Below, piece after piece: positions 1-14,139 of a DNA stretch of 64,000 nt. The notes under the pieces are model-generated. The model made no database searches. It worked only from the letters and a program-made list of their open reading frames with translations, and was not told the DNA's origin. The position numbers and the translations under genes are program-made. The first letter of the stretch is position 1; every line of letters begins with the position of its first letter. Source of the stretch: Kiritimatiellaceae bacterium (GTDB lineage Bacteria > Verrucomicrobiota > Kiritimatiellia > Kiritimatiellales > Tichowtungiaceae); the NCBI GenBank assembly GCA_013141415.1, contig JABFQY010000001.1, positions 496,001 through 560,000 on the forward strand, read 5' to 3'.

Positions 1-939
1 CGCATTGAGGGCAACGACCGTAAATCATTCTTCGGAATCTGTGAGAGCGATAACGGCATTGACGGCTTTCGTTTCTGGGATGAGCCGTGCCGGATCGGTT
101 CGCAGGGCGAAACGAATGTGTATGACATGCGTCTGACCCGCCATCAGGACGGCTGGATTTACGGTCTGTTCTGCGCGGAATATCACGACGACAGCAAGCC
201 GCACGATCCGTCCGCCGCGACGGCCAGTTGCGGTATTGTGCGCACCAAAGATTTGAAAAACTGGGAGCGTCTGCCGAATCTGAAGTCCAATTCGTCACAG
301 CAGCGCAATGTGGTTCTTCATCCGGAATTTGTGAACGGGAAGTATCTGCTCTATACCCGTCCGCAGGACGGCTTTATCGACACCGGTTCCGGCGGAGGAA
401 TTTCCTGGGCGCTGGCGGACAGCATGGAGAAACCGGTTGTCGGCAAAGAGCAGGTGATTGACCCGCGCGTTTATCACACCATTAAGGAAGTGAAAAACGG
501 CATGGGCGGCACACCGGTGAAAACGGCCAAAGGCTGGCTGCATGTGGATCACGGTGTGCGAAATACCGCCGCCGGTCTGCGTTATGTGCTGTACGCTTCG
601 TTGTACGATCTGAACGATCCGACCAAAATGATTGCCAATCCCGGCGGGCATCTAATTTCCCCGCTTTGTTCCGAGCGCGTCGGCGACGTGTCGAATGTCG
701 TTTTTTCAAACGGCATGATCGTTAAGGACGATGGGCGTCTTTTCATTTACTACGCATCGAGCGACACACGGTTGCATGTCGCCACGACGACGGTTGAAAA
801 GATGCTCGATTATGTTCTCAACACGCCCGCCGACCCGCTGACGAGCAATCTCTGTGTGCAGCAGCGCATTGAGCTGATTTCGAAAAACCGCGACTATCTC
901 GAAGGCATTCGTGAAGTGATTGTTGAAAAAGGTATGTAA
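1..939 (+). CDS. GH130 beta-mannoside phosphorylase, 3' part
   Basis: The reading frame is open from base 1, so the 5' end lies outside the window; about 312 codons remain. The text around [17 protein letters not shown] and [17 protein letters not shown] matches glycoside hydrolase family 130, the inverting phosphorylases that cleave beta-mannosides with phosphate. It is most like the 4-O-beta-mannosyl-glucose phosphorylase branch. A GTG at 118 is not the start, because conserved family sequence continues upstream of it. The stop TAA at 937-939 directly abuts the stop of the convergent next gene. The role in mannan or mannosyl-glucose use is inferred from the family; the exact substrate cannot be read from this fragment. 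Confidence 0.85.
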   Translation, partial: RIEGNDRKSFFGICESDNGIDGFRFWDEPCRIGSQGETNVYDMRLTRHQDGWIYGLFCAEYHDDSKPHDPSAATASCGIVRTKDLKNWERLPNLKSNSSQQRNVVLHPEFVNGKYLLYTRPQDGFIDTGSGGGISWALADSMEKPVVGKEQVIDPRVYHTIKEVKNGMGGTPVKTAKGWLHVDHGVRNTAAGLRYVLYASLYDLNDPTKMIANPGGHLISPLCSERVGDVSNVVFSNGMIVKDDGRLFIYYASSDTRLHVATTTVEKMLDYVLNTPADPLTSNLCVQQRIELISKNRDYLEGIREVIVEKGM

Positions 940-1488
940 TTACGCCTTGCTTGGCGTGATGCGTTGAAGAGCCCTGCGGGAATTTTCCGGCAGGGCTCCT
1001 TCGTTGTAAAAGGTTTGAATGCAGTCGAGCGCTTCGCGGGCATTCTGCATTTGCTTTTCCAAGCGCTGGAAAGCCAGATGCTCCATCTCTTCCACCTGCA
1101 TGATTTCGACCAGATGCGTGTCACCGGAGGCGTTTCCGCCCGCGTAGGCCGGAAGCCGGCCGAGAACCAGCAAAACTTCACGGTGCAGATCGTCCGGCTG
1201 AGCCGCCATCAGCTCGTCACAGAAAAACTCATAGCAGACCGGCGGACGGCCGATCTCAAGCGCACAGCCCGTTTCTGTGAGAAATCCGTACCGGTCACTG
1301 TCCAGTTCGTTTCGACCATGCACAGCGCACAGAAAAGGACTTTCCAGCGCCTCTTCGCACAGATCGGCCCGGCAGCAGCAGGCGGTACAGAGTTCGCAGA
1401 CTTCGCGGCATTGTGCGCTGACCAGCACCTGCACCTCGCGCTCCAGCTCCGTATATTCTTCGAGCAGGTGTTTCAGCTCTTTTTTCAT
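940..1488 (-). CDS. Cys-rich YkgJ-like protein
   Basis: 182 residues with a cysteine cluster (C..C..C..CCC around residues 27-40, then further Cys at about 54, 75, 84 and 90). This resembles the YkgJ/Fli-type putative zinc or iron chelating domain (CxxCxxxCC pattern). No signal peptide or membrane segment is visible, so it is probably cytoplasmic. Its ATG overlaps the TGA of mfd by 4 bases (ATGA), so it is probably translated from the mfd transcript. The function of this family is not known; metal binding is inferred from the cysteines. Confidence 0.6.
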   Translation of the reverse strand: MKKELKHLLEEYTELEREVQVLVSAQCREVCELCTACCCRADLCEEALESPFLCAVHGRNELDSDRYGFLTETGCALEIGRPPVCYEFFCDELMAAQPDDLHREVLLVLGRLPAYAGGNASGDTHLVEIMQVEEMEHLAFQRLEKQMQNAREALDCIQTFYNEGALPENSRRALQRITPSKA

Positions 1489-4400
1489 GACTTCATCCTT
1501 TTGATCAGTACCAGAATTTCTTTGAGGCGGGCCGCCGCAGTGCGCGCCTTGAGTCGCGGATAACGTCCGTCCGGCATGACGGCTCCGCCGTTACGAATCA
1601 CGATTAGACGCTCTTCACTTGTCCTGACAGATTGCACGCCAACCTGTGCCGCCGCAATGCGGATTCGCGCGATTTCAAAAAGATTTTTTACGGCGACGGG
1701 CAAGGCGCCAAAGCGGTCGGCGAATTCTTTTGTCAGTTCGCGAACCTCACCTTCCGTCGCCAGAGAAGCAATTCGTCCGTAAAGCTTCACGCGCATATTT
1801 TCATCATCCACATAGCTGTACGGAATAAATGCCGCGTTGTCCGCTGTACCGAGCGATGGCGATCGGTCGAGAAAGTCGAGTTCGACGGAGGCATCAATGA
1901 TCGGCGGAACTTTCTTCCCTTGCAGTTTAGCGACGCTGCGTTTGAGCAGTTGGCAGTAGAGGTCAAAGCCTATGGCGGCGATGTGGCCGCTTTGTTGTGC
2001 GCCGAGCAGATTGCCTGCTCCACGGATTTCCAGGTCGCGCATGGCGATGCGGAAGCCGGTGCCGTGACCGGTGTAGCGTTTCAGTGCTTCGATGCGTTTG
2101 CGCGAATCATCGGACAGCGAGCCGCCGGGCGGCAGCAGCAGAAAGGCATAGGCCTTATGCCGGGCGCGACCAACTCGTCCGCGCAATTGATAGAGGTCGG
2201 CCAGGCCAAAGCGGTCGGCATGATCGATCAGGATCGTATTGACGCGCGGGATATCGACACCGCTTTCGACAATCGTTGTACAGATCAGCACGTCGAACAG
2301 GCCACGCACAAAGCGGTGCATGACTCCAGACAGTTCATGCTCGCTCATTTGTCCGTGAGCGAATTCAACACGAGCCTCCGGCACCAGTTTTTTCACTTTG
2401 GCGGCGACTTTTCCGATGGTCTGCACGCGGTTATGCAGATAAAAAATCTGGCCGTCGCGCGCCAGTTCGTGGCGGATCGCCTCGCGCACAATGTCGGCGT
2501 GATATTCCAGTACGATGGTTTCAATCGGCTGACGCTCCTGCGGCGGCGTCTGAATTGTGCTCATGTCGCGCGAGCCGGTCAGGCTCATGTACAGCGTGCG
2601 CGGAATCGGCGTCGCGCTCAGCGTCAGCACGTCCACCTGCTGGCGAAGCTGTTTTAAATGTTCTTTGGCGCGTACGCCGAAACGCTGCTCCTCATCAATA
2701 ATGACAAGGCCGAGATCCTTGAACTGTACGTCGCCGGAAACCAGCCGGTGTGTGCCGATGACAATGTGCGCTTCGCCTTCGCGCAGACGCTGGATCGTTT
2801 CGTTCTGTTCGTGGCGCGTGCGGAAGCGGCTGAGCATTTCAATGACCACCGGAAAGGCCGCCATGCGCTCAGTGAACGTATCAAAATGCTGCTGTGCCAG
2901 AATGGTGGTCGGAACGAGTACGGCAACCTGCCGACCTTCCATTGCCATCTTGAATGCCGCACGCATAGCGACTTCGGTTTTGCCGTAACCGGCGTCGCCG
3001 CAAATCAGACGATCCATCGGTTGAGGCGATTCGAGATCGGCTTTGACGGCGTTGATCGCCGTGAGCTGGTCGGGCGTTTCCATGTATGGGAATGAGTTTT
3101 CAAACTCGCTCTGCCAATGCGTATCCGGCCCACAGGCAAGCCCCTTTTTCAGTGCGCGTGCCGCCTGCGTTTCGAGCAGCTTGGCGGCGAGGTCTTCAAT
3201 CGCCGATTGCGCGGAGGCGCGCTCGTTTTGCCAGCGAGCGCCCTTGAGATTATGCAGGGCAGGGGCGGCGTTGCCCATGCCGACATAGCGTGTCAGCAGG
3301 TGTGCCTGACCGGTCGGCAGGTATATTCGCGCGCCTTCGGCATACTCGATGAGGAGCATCTCCTGACGACGACCCGCCATTTCCATTTCGACCAGGCCCA
3401 TGTATTTGCCGATACCGTGGTCAACGTGCACGACCAGTTCGCCGGGCTGAATGTCAGTCCACTCCGCGACGCGCACGCCAGCGGCTTTGGCGGCTTTTTC
3501 GCCGCGCCGCAGGTGTGCAGTTTTGGGCCGATACCCGTAAATATCGGCTTCAGTAATGACGATGTGCCGGTGCTGTTTTGAAATAAAACTCCCATGCAAC
3601 ATTCCAATCAGAATTCTGATTCCTGATCCCTGACTCCTGACCTCTGGCAGATAAGCCTCCCTGAGGCGTTCTGCCGCTCCGGGGGTTTCCATGTAGATAT
3701 CAATCAGCCACTCGTCACTCGCCATTTTCTCGAGTGTTCGAAAAAACAGTTTGCGTTGCTGCTCTGCGGCTTCGGGGCGGTGCAGTTCGCTGACAGGCTT
3801 TAGGTTGGTATTGTAAAAATCTAAATCAATCGGGGTTGCATCAGAAGTTATGCATCCAATCTCAATTGTAGACGCGGTGTCCCCACCGCGTTGCGAGCGC
3901 AGAGAACGCGGTGGGGACACCGCGTCTACGTTAGAAAAGACTCTCAGCGTGTTAGGGGTCAGGATGTCAGCGAGCGTGGTGTCGCCTGTGGAGTTGAGCG
4001 GAAAAATTTCGACGCTTTCAATTTTTTCGATCGAGCGCTGGGTGTCGGGGTCGAAGGTACGCAGACTTTCGATTTCGTTGCCGAAAAATTCAATGCGCAC
4101 GGGCAGGGCGGACGTGGGCGGCCAGACGTCAATGATGCCGCCGCGCCGAGCGGCGAAACCTTTTTCGTAGATTTCGACGTCGAGCGTGTAGCCCTGTTTT
4201 TCCAAGGTTTGTAAAAGTTTATCTGGATTAACCGAGTGACCGCATTCTAGAACGGTTGTTTTTTTAATACTTGGAAGTTTTTCCTCCAGTGATTGAAATG
4301 TCGTGATCAGGAAGAAAGGTTGTGCACTTTTCTTTTTGTTTTGTAGAAACGCCAATGTTTTCAGCCGCTCGCTTTGCGCCTCCATATCTTTATCGTCGAA

Positions 4401-4619
4401 CGGCGGGAGTGTTAGCAATGTGGCTTGCGGGCAAAGTGTACGGAAGCTGTCAGCCAGTTTTTCTAAATTTTGGAGGTGGTCCGTAACCCACAGTTGCGGA
4501 CGAGGTTCTTGCCGGAGCAGTTCGCAACCGAGAAACGCTTGTGCAGACGGCGGCACAATAGGCAGACGGCACGGGCCGTTTGCGAGCGTTGCGCGCAGTG
4601 CTGTCAGGTCGAAATTCAT
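1485..4619 (-). CDS. mfd: transcription-repair coupling factor Mfd
   Basis: About 1044 residues, close to the usual Mfd size. Order: N-terminal UvrB-like part, CarD-like RNA polymerase interaction domain (around [14 protein letters not shown]), then a superfamily 2 translocase with Walker [10 protein letters not shown], the DEEQ box and the [11 protein letters not shown] motif, and a C-terminal TRCF domain. Mfd removes stalled RNA polymerase and recruits UvrA for strand-specific repair. I chose the ATG at 4619 because family-like sequence ([10 protein letters not shown]) begins there; an in-frame ATG at 4667 would add 16 residues. Neither start has a clear Shine-Dalgarno site. Residues of about 231-251 are encoded by a perfect palindrome, listed separately. 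The gene downstream overlaps its stop by 4 bases. Confidence 0.95.
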   Translation of the reverse strand: MNFDLTALRATLANGPCRLPIVPPSAQAFLGCELLRQEPRPQLWVTDHLQNLEKLADSFRTLCPQATLLTLPPFDDKDMEAQSERLKTLAFLQNKKKSAQPFFLITTFQSLEEKLPSIKKTTVLECGHSVNPDKLLQTLEKQGYTLDVEIYEKGFAARRGGIIDVWPPTSALPVRIEFFGNEIESLRTFDPDTQRSIEKIESVEIFPLNSTGDTTLADILTPNTLRVFSNVDAVSPPRSLRSQRGGDTASTIEIGCITSDATPIDLDFYNTNLKPVSELHRPEAAEQQRKLFFRTLEKMASDEWLIDIYMETPGAAERLREAYLPEVRSQGSGIRILIGMLHGSFISKQHRHIVITEADIYGYRPKTAHLRRGEKAAKAAGVRVAEWTDIQPGELVVHVDHGIGKYMGLVEMEMAGRRQEMLLIEYAEGARIYLPTGQAHLLTRYVGMGNAAPALHNLKGARWQNERASAQSAIEDLAAKLLETQAARALKKGLACGPDTHWQSEFENSFPYMETPDQLTAINAVKADLESPQPMDRLICGDAGYGKTEVAMRAAFKMAMEGRQVAVLVPTTILAQQHFDTFTERMAAFPVVIEMLSRFRTRHEQNETIQRLREGEAHIVIGTHRLVSGDVQFKDLGLVIIDEEQRFGVRAKEHLKQLRQQVDVLTLSATPIPRTLYMSLTGSRDMSTIQTPPQERQPIETIVLEYHADIVREAIRHELARDGQIFYLHNRVQTIGKVAAKVKKLVPEARVEFAHGQMSEHELSGVMHRFVRGLFDVLICTTIVESGVDIPRVNTILIDHADRFGLADLYQLRGRVGRARHKAYAFLLLPPGGSLSDDSRKRIEALKRYTGHGTGFRIAMRDLEIRGAGNLLGAQQSGHIAAIGFDLYCQLLKRSVAKLQGKKVPPIIDASVELDFLDRSPSLGTADNAAFIPYSYVDDENMRVKLYGRIASLATEGEVRELTKEFADRFGALPVAVKNLFEIARIRIAAAQVGVQSVRTSEERLIVIRNGGAVMPDGRYPRLKARTAAARLKEILVLIKRMKS
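3868..3929. repeat. paired GTAG hairpin (REP-like) inside mfd
   Basis: Two perfect 25-base inverted arms (3868-3892 and 3905-3929) are separated by 12 bases. Each arm alone also forms a hairpin: GTAG, stem acgcggtg, loop tccc, stem caccgcgt. The arrangement is that of a two-unit REP element. It lies inside the mfd reading frame and is translated without a stop or frameshift as about 21 residues (VDAVSPPR...RGGDTAST). A related single unit lies at 54362-54385. Confidence 0.85.
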
Positions 4620-4718
4620 CAGGAGGAATTTAACATACGGGACACAAGAGAGTGAACGGTTTTGCATTTTTCTGGGTGAATCGGTATGTTCTGAAAAATT
4701 TTAACAGGAGGTTGTTTT

Positions 4719-5447
4719 ATGATGCGTACAGCGAATCCAGCATTAAATGCCAAAACGTTTGATGTAGCCAATGAAGGCGCGGGGGTGATGACGATTCAGG
4801 GAACGGTAAGTCGCACGGCAATGCTGCTGGCGTTGCTGTTTGCGGCAACGCTGCTGACGTGGAAGCCAGCGACGCCGCAGGAGAGCACTGGGTGGATACT
4901 GATCGGAGCAATTGCAGGTTTTGTGGTGGCTCTGATTACGGTTTTTAACAAAAAGGCTGCGCCGGTTACCGCGCCGCTTTATGCGGTGTGCCAAGGGCTT
5001 CTGCTTGGCGGGATTTCCAGTCTGTTTGAAAACCGTTTCCCGGGCATTGTGATGCAGGCCGTGTTACTGACATTCGGTACGCTGGGCGCGCTGCTGCTGG
5101 CCTATACATCACGACTCATTCGTGCGACGGAAAATTTTAAGCTCGGTATTGTCGCGGCTACTGGCGGTATCGCGCTGTTTTATCTGGTGTCGTGGATCCT
5201 TGGCTTTTTCGGTGTGCAGATTCCGATGATTGCCGGAAGCGGGCCGGTGGGTATTATTTTCAGTGCTGTGATTGTTGTAGTGGCTGCGCTGAATCTGGTG
5301 CTGGACTTTGATTTTATTGAGCAGGGTGCAGAGCAGGGCGCGCCGAAATACATGGAATGGTATGCGGCGTTCGGGTTGATTGTGACGCTGGTATGGCTTT
5401 ATATGGAGATTCTGCGGTTGCTGTCGAAGCTTCAAAGCAGAAGATGA
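4719..5447 (+). CDS. Bax inhibitor-1/YccA-family membrane protein
   Basis: 242 residues with about seven hydrophobic segments, separated by short polar loops, and the C-terminal pattern of the Bax inhibitor-1 (UPF0005/YccA) family, including the buried acidic run LVLDFDFIEQGAEQGAPKYM. Bacterial members are inner-membrane proteins, some acting as pH-gated calcium leak channels or as modulators of FtsH. The start has a good ribosome site (aggagg, 8 bases before ATG 4719; a second ATG follows at once). It is divergent from mfd, so the 4620-4718 gap should hold promoters for both. A terminator hairpin follows at 5493. Confidence 0.85.
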   Translation: MMRTANPALNAKTFDVANEGAGVMTIQGTVSRTAMLLALLFAATLLTWKPATPQESTGWILIGAIAGFVVALITVFNKKAAPVTAPLYAVCQGLLLGGISSLFENRFPGIVMQAVLLTFGTLGALLLAYTSRLIRATENFKLGIVAATGGIALFYLVSWILGFFGVQIPMIAGSGPVGIIFSAVIVVVAALNLVLDFDFIEQGAEQGAPKYMEWYAAFGLIVTLVWLYMEILRLLSKLQSRR

Positions 5448-5492
5448 GAAGGCGTTAGATTTTAGGCCGCTAGGATTTAAAGAGGGGAAAAG

Positions 5493-5530
5493 ACGGCAGT
5501 GTCCAATGTTTGGAAACTGCCGTTTTGTTT
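5493..5530 (+). terminator. rho-independent terminator
   Basis: Stem acggcagt / actgccgt (5493-5500 with 5516-5523) is followed by ttttgttt. The loop holds a second small palindrome, tccaa-tgt-ttgga, which recurs elsewhere in the window. It would end transcription of the Bax-inhibitor-like gene. Confidence 0.75.
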
Positions 5531-5791
5531 TAAAAAATGCAACCATGTTGAATATGAACGAATTACATCATAAATTCTCATAGGTAACCTTGTATTTTTG
5601 CGGCTTGTCACAAGTTGACTGTTATGCGAAACCCATTCGTTTGTAAATAGTTGCAACAGTCATTATTGAGTATCTGGCTGGTTTGACGAAATAATGGCGG
5701 ACTTGGCACCCCTAGTGGACGGTATTTTTCGTCGATTTACTGGTGTTTTTTATGTTTCAGCTGGCAGGCAGCATTTTTGTCTAAAAAAAAG

Positions 5792-5819
5792 TTGCACGGT
5801 TTTTTTATATGCGTACTAT
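5792..5819 (+). promoter_or_regulatory. rrn promoter P1
   Basis: -35 TTGCAC (5792-5797), 16-base spacer, -10 TACTAT (5814-5819). An A-tract lies just upstream, as in an UP element. It is the first of three similar promoters ahead of the 16S gene. Confidence 0.55.
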
Positions 5820-5821
5820 CT

Positions 5822-5976
5822 CCCGCCTTGTTCGAAACAAAACACGCTGCAAAGCGGGTGAGGATCGAGTGAGAAAATTGTTCTGAAAATAATTTCAAAA
5901 ACGGGTTGCCTAACAAACTGATGTGCGTATAATGACCCGCCTTGTTCGAAACAAAACGCGCTGTAAAGCGGGTGAG
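5822..5976 (+). repeat. duplicated rrn leader hairpin
   Basis: A 41-base block occurs twice (5822-5862 and 5936-5976, 114 bases apart) with two or three differences. Each copy begins with cccgc and ends with gcgggtgag, so each can fold on itself, and each follows directly after a promoter -10 box. The rest of the 114-base unit (a-rich stretch, next -35) is also similar. The promoter-plus-leader unit was therefore duplicated as a whole. Confidence 0.8.
5906..5933 (+). promoter_or_regulatory. rrn promoter P2
   Basis: -35 TTGCCT (5906-5911), 16-base spacer ending in gtgcg, perfect -10 TATAAT (5928-5933). It lies in the second copy of the duplicated unit. The GC-rich start region (gacccgcc) fits a stringent-type discriminator. 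Confidence 0.7.
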
Positions 5977-6020
5977 AGTTGAACAGGAAATTGTTGTAAA
6001 AAATAATTTTAAAAAAGCGG

Positions 6021-6049
6021 TTGACCGGACGAAGTGAATAACATAGCTT
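6021..6049 (+). promoter_or_regulatory. rrn promoter P3
   Basis: -35 TTGACC (6021-6026), 17-base spacer, -10 TAGCTT (6044-6049), followed by a GC-rich start (gtctgccgctcc). The -10 is weaker than in P2. Confidence 0.5.
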
Positions 6050-6110
6050 GTCTGCCGCTCCAACGGGAAAGGCCTGTTACGGCAGGTTTAAAAATTCGTT
6101 GGTGTTTTTT

Positions 6111-6120
6111 TTGCTCTTTG
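6111..6120 (+). promoter_or_regulatory. boxA-like antitermination site, 16S leader
   Basis: ttgctctttg followed by aaaa matches the rrn boxA consensus (TGCTCTTTA) bound by NusB/NusE. A similar site (tgttcttt) precedes the 23S gene at 8226. Confidence 0.6.
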
Positions 6121-6149
6121 AAAACTGAATGACTCACGATCATCATTTC

Positions 6150-7914
<1,765 letters not shown>

Positions 7915-7972
7915 GAAGTTAAAAATCGTGAAATCATTCAACTGGCTGTTTTGGAGCCGGTCGGACCGCACT

Positions 7973-8048
7973 GGGGGTATAGCTCAGTTGGTAGAGCGCC
8001 AGCTTTGCAAGCTGGATGTCGTCGGTTCGAACCCGTCTACCTCCACCA
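7973..8048 (+). tRNA. tRNA-Ala (TGC)
   Basis: 76 bases including an encoded CCA. Cloverleaf: acceptor ggggta.. with ..tacctcc, anticodon stem ccagc/gctgg with loop tttgcaa (anticodon TGC), T-arm ggttcgaac. It lies in the 16S-23S spacer. Confidence 0.96.
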
Positions 8049-8057
8049 ACCTTAGAA

Positions 8058-8134
8058 GGGCGTGTAGCTCAGTTGGTTAGAGCGCGTCCCTGATAAGGAC
8101 GAGGTCCCTGGTTCGACTCCAGGCACGCCCACCA
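8058..8134 (+). tRNA. tRNA-Ile (GAT)
   Basis: 77 bases with encoded CCA. Acceptor gggcgtg/cacgccc, anticodon loop ctgataa (anticodon GAT), T-arm ggttcgact. It follows tRNA-Ala by nine bases in the spacer, the most common bacterial order. Confidence 0.96.
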
Positions 8135-8225
8135 ACTTTCGCATGGCGAAAGTGGACGCAAGGCGGGCTGGCTGGAAGTACAGGCAAACAAAACAGACAG
8201 AAAACATTTTTTCCCTTCGGGGAAG

Positions 8226-8233
8226 TGTTCTTT
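8226..8233 (+). promoter_or_regulatory. boxA-like antitermination site, 23S leader
   Basis: tgttctttgaca precedes the 23S gene just before the 5' arm of the 23S processing stem, the position of boxA in rrn spacers. Confidence 0.5.
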
Positions 8234-8239
8234 GACAAT

Positions 8240-11295
<3,056 letters not shown>

Positions 11296-11394
11296 GTTAA
11301 TTTTTCGGTTAACAGTTCTATGTTACTGGCAAAGCGAGGAGGAAACCCCTGTTTCTTCTGAGTCCCGGCGACAAAACCGTCAACCAAACCACTT

Positions 11395-11511
<117 letters not shown>

Positions 11512-11514
11512 TAC

Positions 11515-11554
11515 GAAGGCCGTTCTGAGCAATCAGAACGGCCTTCACCTTTTT
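11515..11554 (+). terminator. rrn operon terminator
   Basis: A perfect 14-bp stem (gaaggccgttctga / tcagaacggccttc) with loop gcaa is followed by accttttt. It lies just after 5S and ends the rrn transcript. Confidence 0.9.
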
Positions 11555-11585
11555 AAGCCTGTGCATTTTTTCGCAGGCTTTTATT

Positions 11586-11620
11586 CTCTGTGCTCCTCTG
11601 TGTTCTCTGTGGTAAAAAAA
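11586..11620 (+). repeat. CTCTGTG-type dispersed repeat
   Basis: ctctgtgctcctctgtg and ttctctgtggtaaaaaaa form a low-complexity run of a kind found scattered in many bacterial genomes. A related stretch lies at 31265-31330. It lies between the rrn terminator and the next start codon. Confidence 0.4.
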
Positions 11621-11624
11621 TCCA

Positions 11625-12356
11625 ATGCAATTAGAACGACTCTCAAAAATCATGGCGCAGCGCGGACTCTGCTCCCGCCGCGAGGCCGACCGCTATATCG
11701 AACGCGGTCTCGTTTTGGTTGATGGCGTGCGCATATCCGAACTCGGCACAAAAATTTTGCCTGATGCAAAAATCGAACTTTCGCAGGAAGGTCTCGCGCG
11801 CCAGCAAACACAGGTCACAATCCTTCTAAACAAGCCTGTCGGCTACGTTTCTGGCCAGCCGGAGGACGGCTACAAGCCCGCCGTTGATTTGATCAGGGCC
11901 TCCAGTCGCTGGGAAGGCGATAAATCGCCCCGTAATTTTAACTCCACTCAGCTCAAAGGTCTCGAACCGGCCGGCCGGCTTGACATTGATTCCAACGGAT
12001 TGCTTGTTTTAACGCAGGACGGGCGCATCGCTCGCAAAATCATCGGCGAAGAATCGGAAGTGGATAAAGAATACCTCGTTCGTGTCACCGGCAAACTTTC
12101 CGCCGACGGACTGAAAATTTTAAACCACGGACTTAGCCTCGACGGGAAAAAACTCAAGCCCGCGCAGGTTAGTTGGCAGAACGAGGATCAGCTCTGTTTT
12201 GTGCTGCACGAAGGCAAGAAGCGGCAGATCCGCCGCATGTGTGAACTCGTCGGACTCAAAGTCATCGGCTTAAAGCGTGTTCGCATCGGGCGTGTCATGC
12301 TCGGCAATCTTCCTTCCGGACGGTGGCGCTACCTCCGCGACGACGAGCAGTTCTGA
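11625..12356 (+). CDS. rRNA pseudouridine synthase, RsuA/RluB/RluF type
   Basis: 243 residues. An N-terminal S4 RNA-binding domain (residues 1-60, [20 protein letters not shown]) is followed by a catalytic domain with the family signature [17 protein letters not shown], whose Asp is the catalytic residue, and the C-terminal KRQIRRM motif. The phrase [20 protein letters not shown] is closest to the RluF-like branch acting on 23S RNA, but the exact target cannot be fixed. No strong ribosome site precedes the ATG. It lies 70 bases after the rrn terminator and shares a bidirectional terminator with the convergent GH57 gene. Confidence 0.88.
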   Translation: MQLERLSKIMAQRGLCSRREADRYIERGLVLVDGVRISELGTKILPDAKIELSQEGLARQQTQVTILLNKPVGYVSGQPEDGYKPAVDLIRASSRWEGDKSPRNFNSTQLKGLEPAGRLDIDSNGLLVLTQDGRIARKIIGEESEVDKEYLVRVTGKLSADGLKILNHGLSLDGKKLKPAQVSWQNEDQLCFVLHEGKKRQIRRMCELVGLKVIGLKRVRIGRVMLGNLPSGRWRYLRDDEQF

Positions 12357-12371
12357 TTCTATTGGGAAAGC

Positions 12372-12403
12372 AAAAAGCCCTGCCGATTATGGCAGGGCTT
12401 TTG
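12372..12403. terminator. bidirectional terminator
   Basis: Stem aaaagccctgcc / ggcagggctttt with loop gattat (12373-12402) is flanked by A- and T-runs on both sides. It serves the pseudouridine synthase gene and the convergent GH57-like gene. Confidence 0.85.
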
Positions 12404-12421
12404 TCGCATCAACAGGGAAAC

Positions 12422-13951
12422 TTATTTGGTTCCGTGTTCTTTCTGGCCGGTAATACATCCAGGGCGGATGCCGACTTGTCCGCGTTTGTCGAGTTCGTCA
12501 AAAATTTCTTTAAGGATTTTTTTGCCGTGTTCAACTTTTTCCGCATTATCGCTATCCACCATTTTGTGGGCGTAGTAAATGCCGTGCTGTAGTTCATAGT
12601 TGTTGAGGTTTTTAATATCCTCCGGATCTTTATCCGTAAAGTGAAAACCGTAGCGCCAATCCCGTTGTCCAGGCAGGACAGGTTCTTTCGGCTCAGGCAG
12701 TGTGTAGCCTTTGGTGACTTTCGCTAATTCGACCAGTACTTTCTTGGTTTCTTCAATTTCATTGAGACACCAGTCGCGGTTGAACTCGCAGGTAGCTTGC
12801 GGCGGCGGCGGCCAGCGTCCGTCGGAGTTAGCGGAGTTAGTCATGTGGAACCAGAAGCGGCTGACGATTTCCTTGAACTTTTCTTTATTTTCTTCGGCCT
12901 CAACGATGGGTTGATATTTCTCTTTGTATTCCTTGCGCATGGACTGAAGGATCGGCTCCCATTCACGGGCTTCGGGGGTATTGGCCCAGGCATCAGCGTA
13001 GGTGCGGTGCCAAGCGAAGCGGTCTTCGACGAAAAACGGTTCTTCTACCGGCTCAATCTCGGTGCAGGCTTCTTTGAATGTGACCAGCTTGCCGATTTTC
13101 ATGACGGCAGGGATCAGCTTGTCGAGTTTTGCCGGAGCGTCTGGATCGGTGAGGAAGGTTTGCGAGTAGTCGCCCTTATATTTGATGAAGTAATAGCCGG
13201 TGGTTCCGCAGTATTCCGCATCGTCGGCGATAATGATGGTGGCACCTTTGCCGTTTCCGCTCCATTTTTTCACGTTATCTACATACTCCTCTACCGTCGT
13301 GTTTCCGCGGAAGTAGGAAAGGTATTTTCCGATCAGGCGATCGGAACGGCAGAATCCGTCGAGGCCGGGAACGATATTTTTGAACGGGCGATGGAGGAAT
13401 TTACAGTTCGGGTCGAGGTTGTACCACGGCAGATGGCCGCCCCAGAGCATTTCTTTGGCGCGGTTGCGCTCGGTCCAGCTGTAGTCCTTGTCGGAGCAGG
13501 TCATGTAGGATTCGAAGTCGAGCGTCAGGTATTTAACACCGGCACGGGCGAACGCGTTCGGAACATACTGCATCCATGTGCATTCCGGATTCCAGAAGCT
13601 TTCGATGCGCTGTCCCAGATATTTTTCGTAGATGCGCTGGGCGAATTCGCAGGACCAGTAGCCATCCTCTTCGGGAATGTTAGCCATGATCGGATGGGAG
13701 TAGGGCGCACCCATGAATTCGCACTGACCGCGGGCGATGGCGGCTTTGAGTTTTGCGAGAACGTCCGGCGTTATTTTCGCCATCTGCTCAATCGTGTACC
13801 CAGAGGCCTCGAAAACGTATTTGGCGTCCGGATATTTATCGAACCCGTCGATGATTACTTCGTACGATGAACGGATAACCCGTTCGTAGCTTTCCGGAAT
13901 AAGGAAGGCATAGTTCATATTGGCGTGGAAAATGGCAACGTACTTACTCAT
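12422..13951 (-). CDS. GH57-like glycoside hydrolase
   Basis: 509 residues with the start of a GH57 (beta/alpha)7 barrel: IFHANMNYAFL where families have the conserved His region, then GQCEFMGAPYSHPI, the nucleophile-type FWNPECTW (around residue 120), and IIIADDAEYCG as the candidate acid region. GH57 enzymes act on alpha-glucans (amylases, glucanotransferases, branching enzymes). A signal peptide is absent, so a cytoplasmic role in glycogen or maltodextrin turnover is likely. A ribosome site (gaggaga) lies 8 bases before the ATG. It is divergent from the ECF sigma gene. Specificity is unknown. Confidence 0.75.
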   Translation of the reverse strand: MSKYVAIFHANMNYAFLIPESYERVIRSSYEVIIDGFDKYPDAKYVFEASGYTIEQMAKITPDVLAKLKAAIARGQCEFMGAPYSHPIMANIPEEDGYWSCEFAQRIYEKYLGQRIESFWNPECTWMQYVPNAFARAGVKYLTLDFESYMTCSDKDYSWTERNRAKEMLWGGHLPWYNLDPNCKFLHRPFKNIVPGLDGFCRSDRLIGKYLSYFRGNTTVEEYVDNVKKWSGNGKGATIIIADDAEYCGTTGYYFIKYKGDYSQTFLTDPDAPAKLDKLIPAVMKIGKLVTFKEACTEIEPVEEPFFVEDRFAWHRTYADAWANTPEAREWEPILQSMRKEYKEKYQPIVEAEENKEKFKEIVSRFWFHMTNSANSDGRWPPPPQATCEFNRDWCLNEIEETKKVLVELAKVTKGYTLPEPKEPVLPGQRDWRYGFHFTDKDPEDIKNLNNYELQHGIYYAHKMVDSDNAEKVEHGKKILKEIFDELDKRGQVGIRPGCITGQKEHGTK

Positions 13952-14040
13952 AACAGTTCTCCTCGTGGTGCAAAATGAGGCGGCATTGAAACTTTTCGGG
14001 ATAATAAAATCAACTGCTAATATTTGTCTTTTACGGCATG

Positions 14041-14076
14041 GGCCGGACGGCTAACCTCTAAAAGTAGAATCCGGCC
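14041..14076. promoter_or_regulatory. hairpin upstream of the sigma factor gene
   Basis: Inverted repeat ggccgga / tccggcc (14041-14047 with 14070-14076) in the 188-base gap between the divergent GH57 and sigma genes. It could be an operator or a leader structure; no clear promoter boxes could be assigned here. Confidence 0.3.
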
Positions 14077-14139
14077 TGCAATAAACACTCATCTCTTTCG
14101 TTATATGTCATGAAAACCGGCGATACAGGAAATCACCTA

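Noticed and set aside
970-997. Hairpin agccctgc / gcagggct at the end of the Cys-rich gene as a terminator for the GH130 gene
   Set aside because: No T-run follows, and it lies inside the coding end of the convergent gene; not supported as a terminator.
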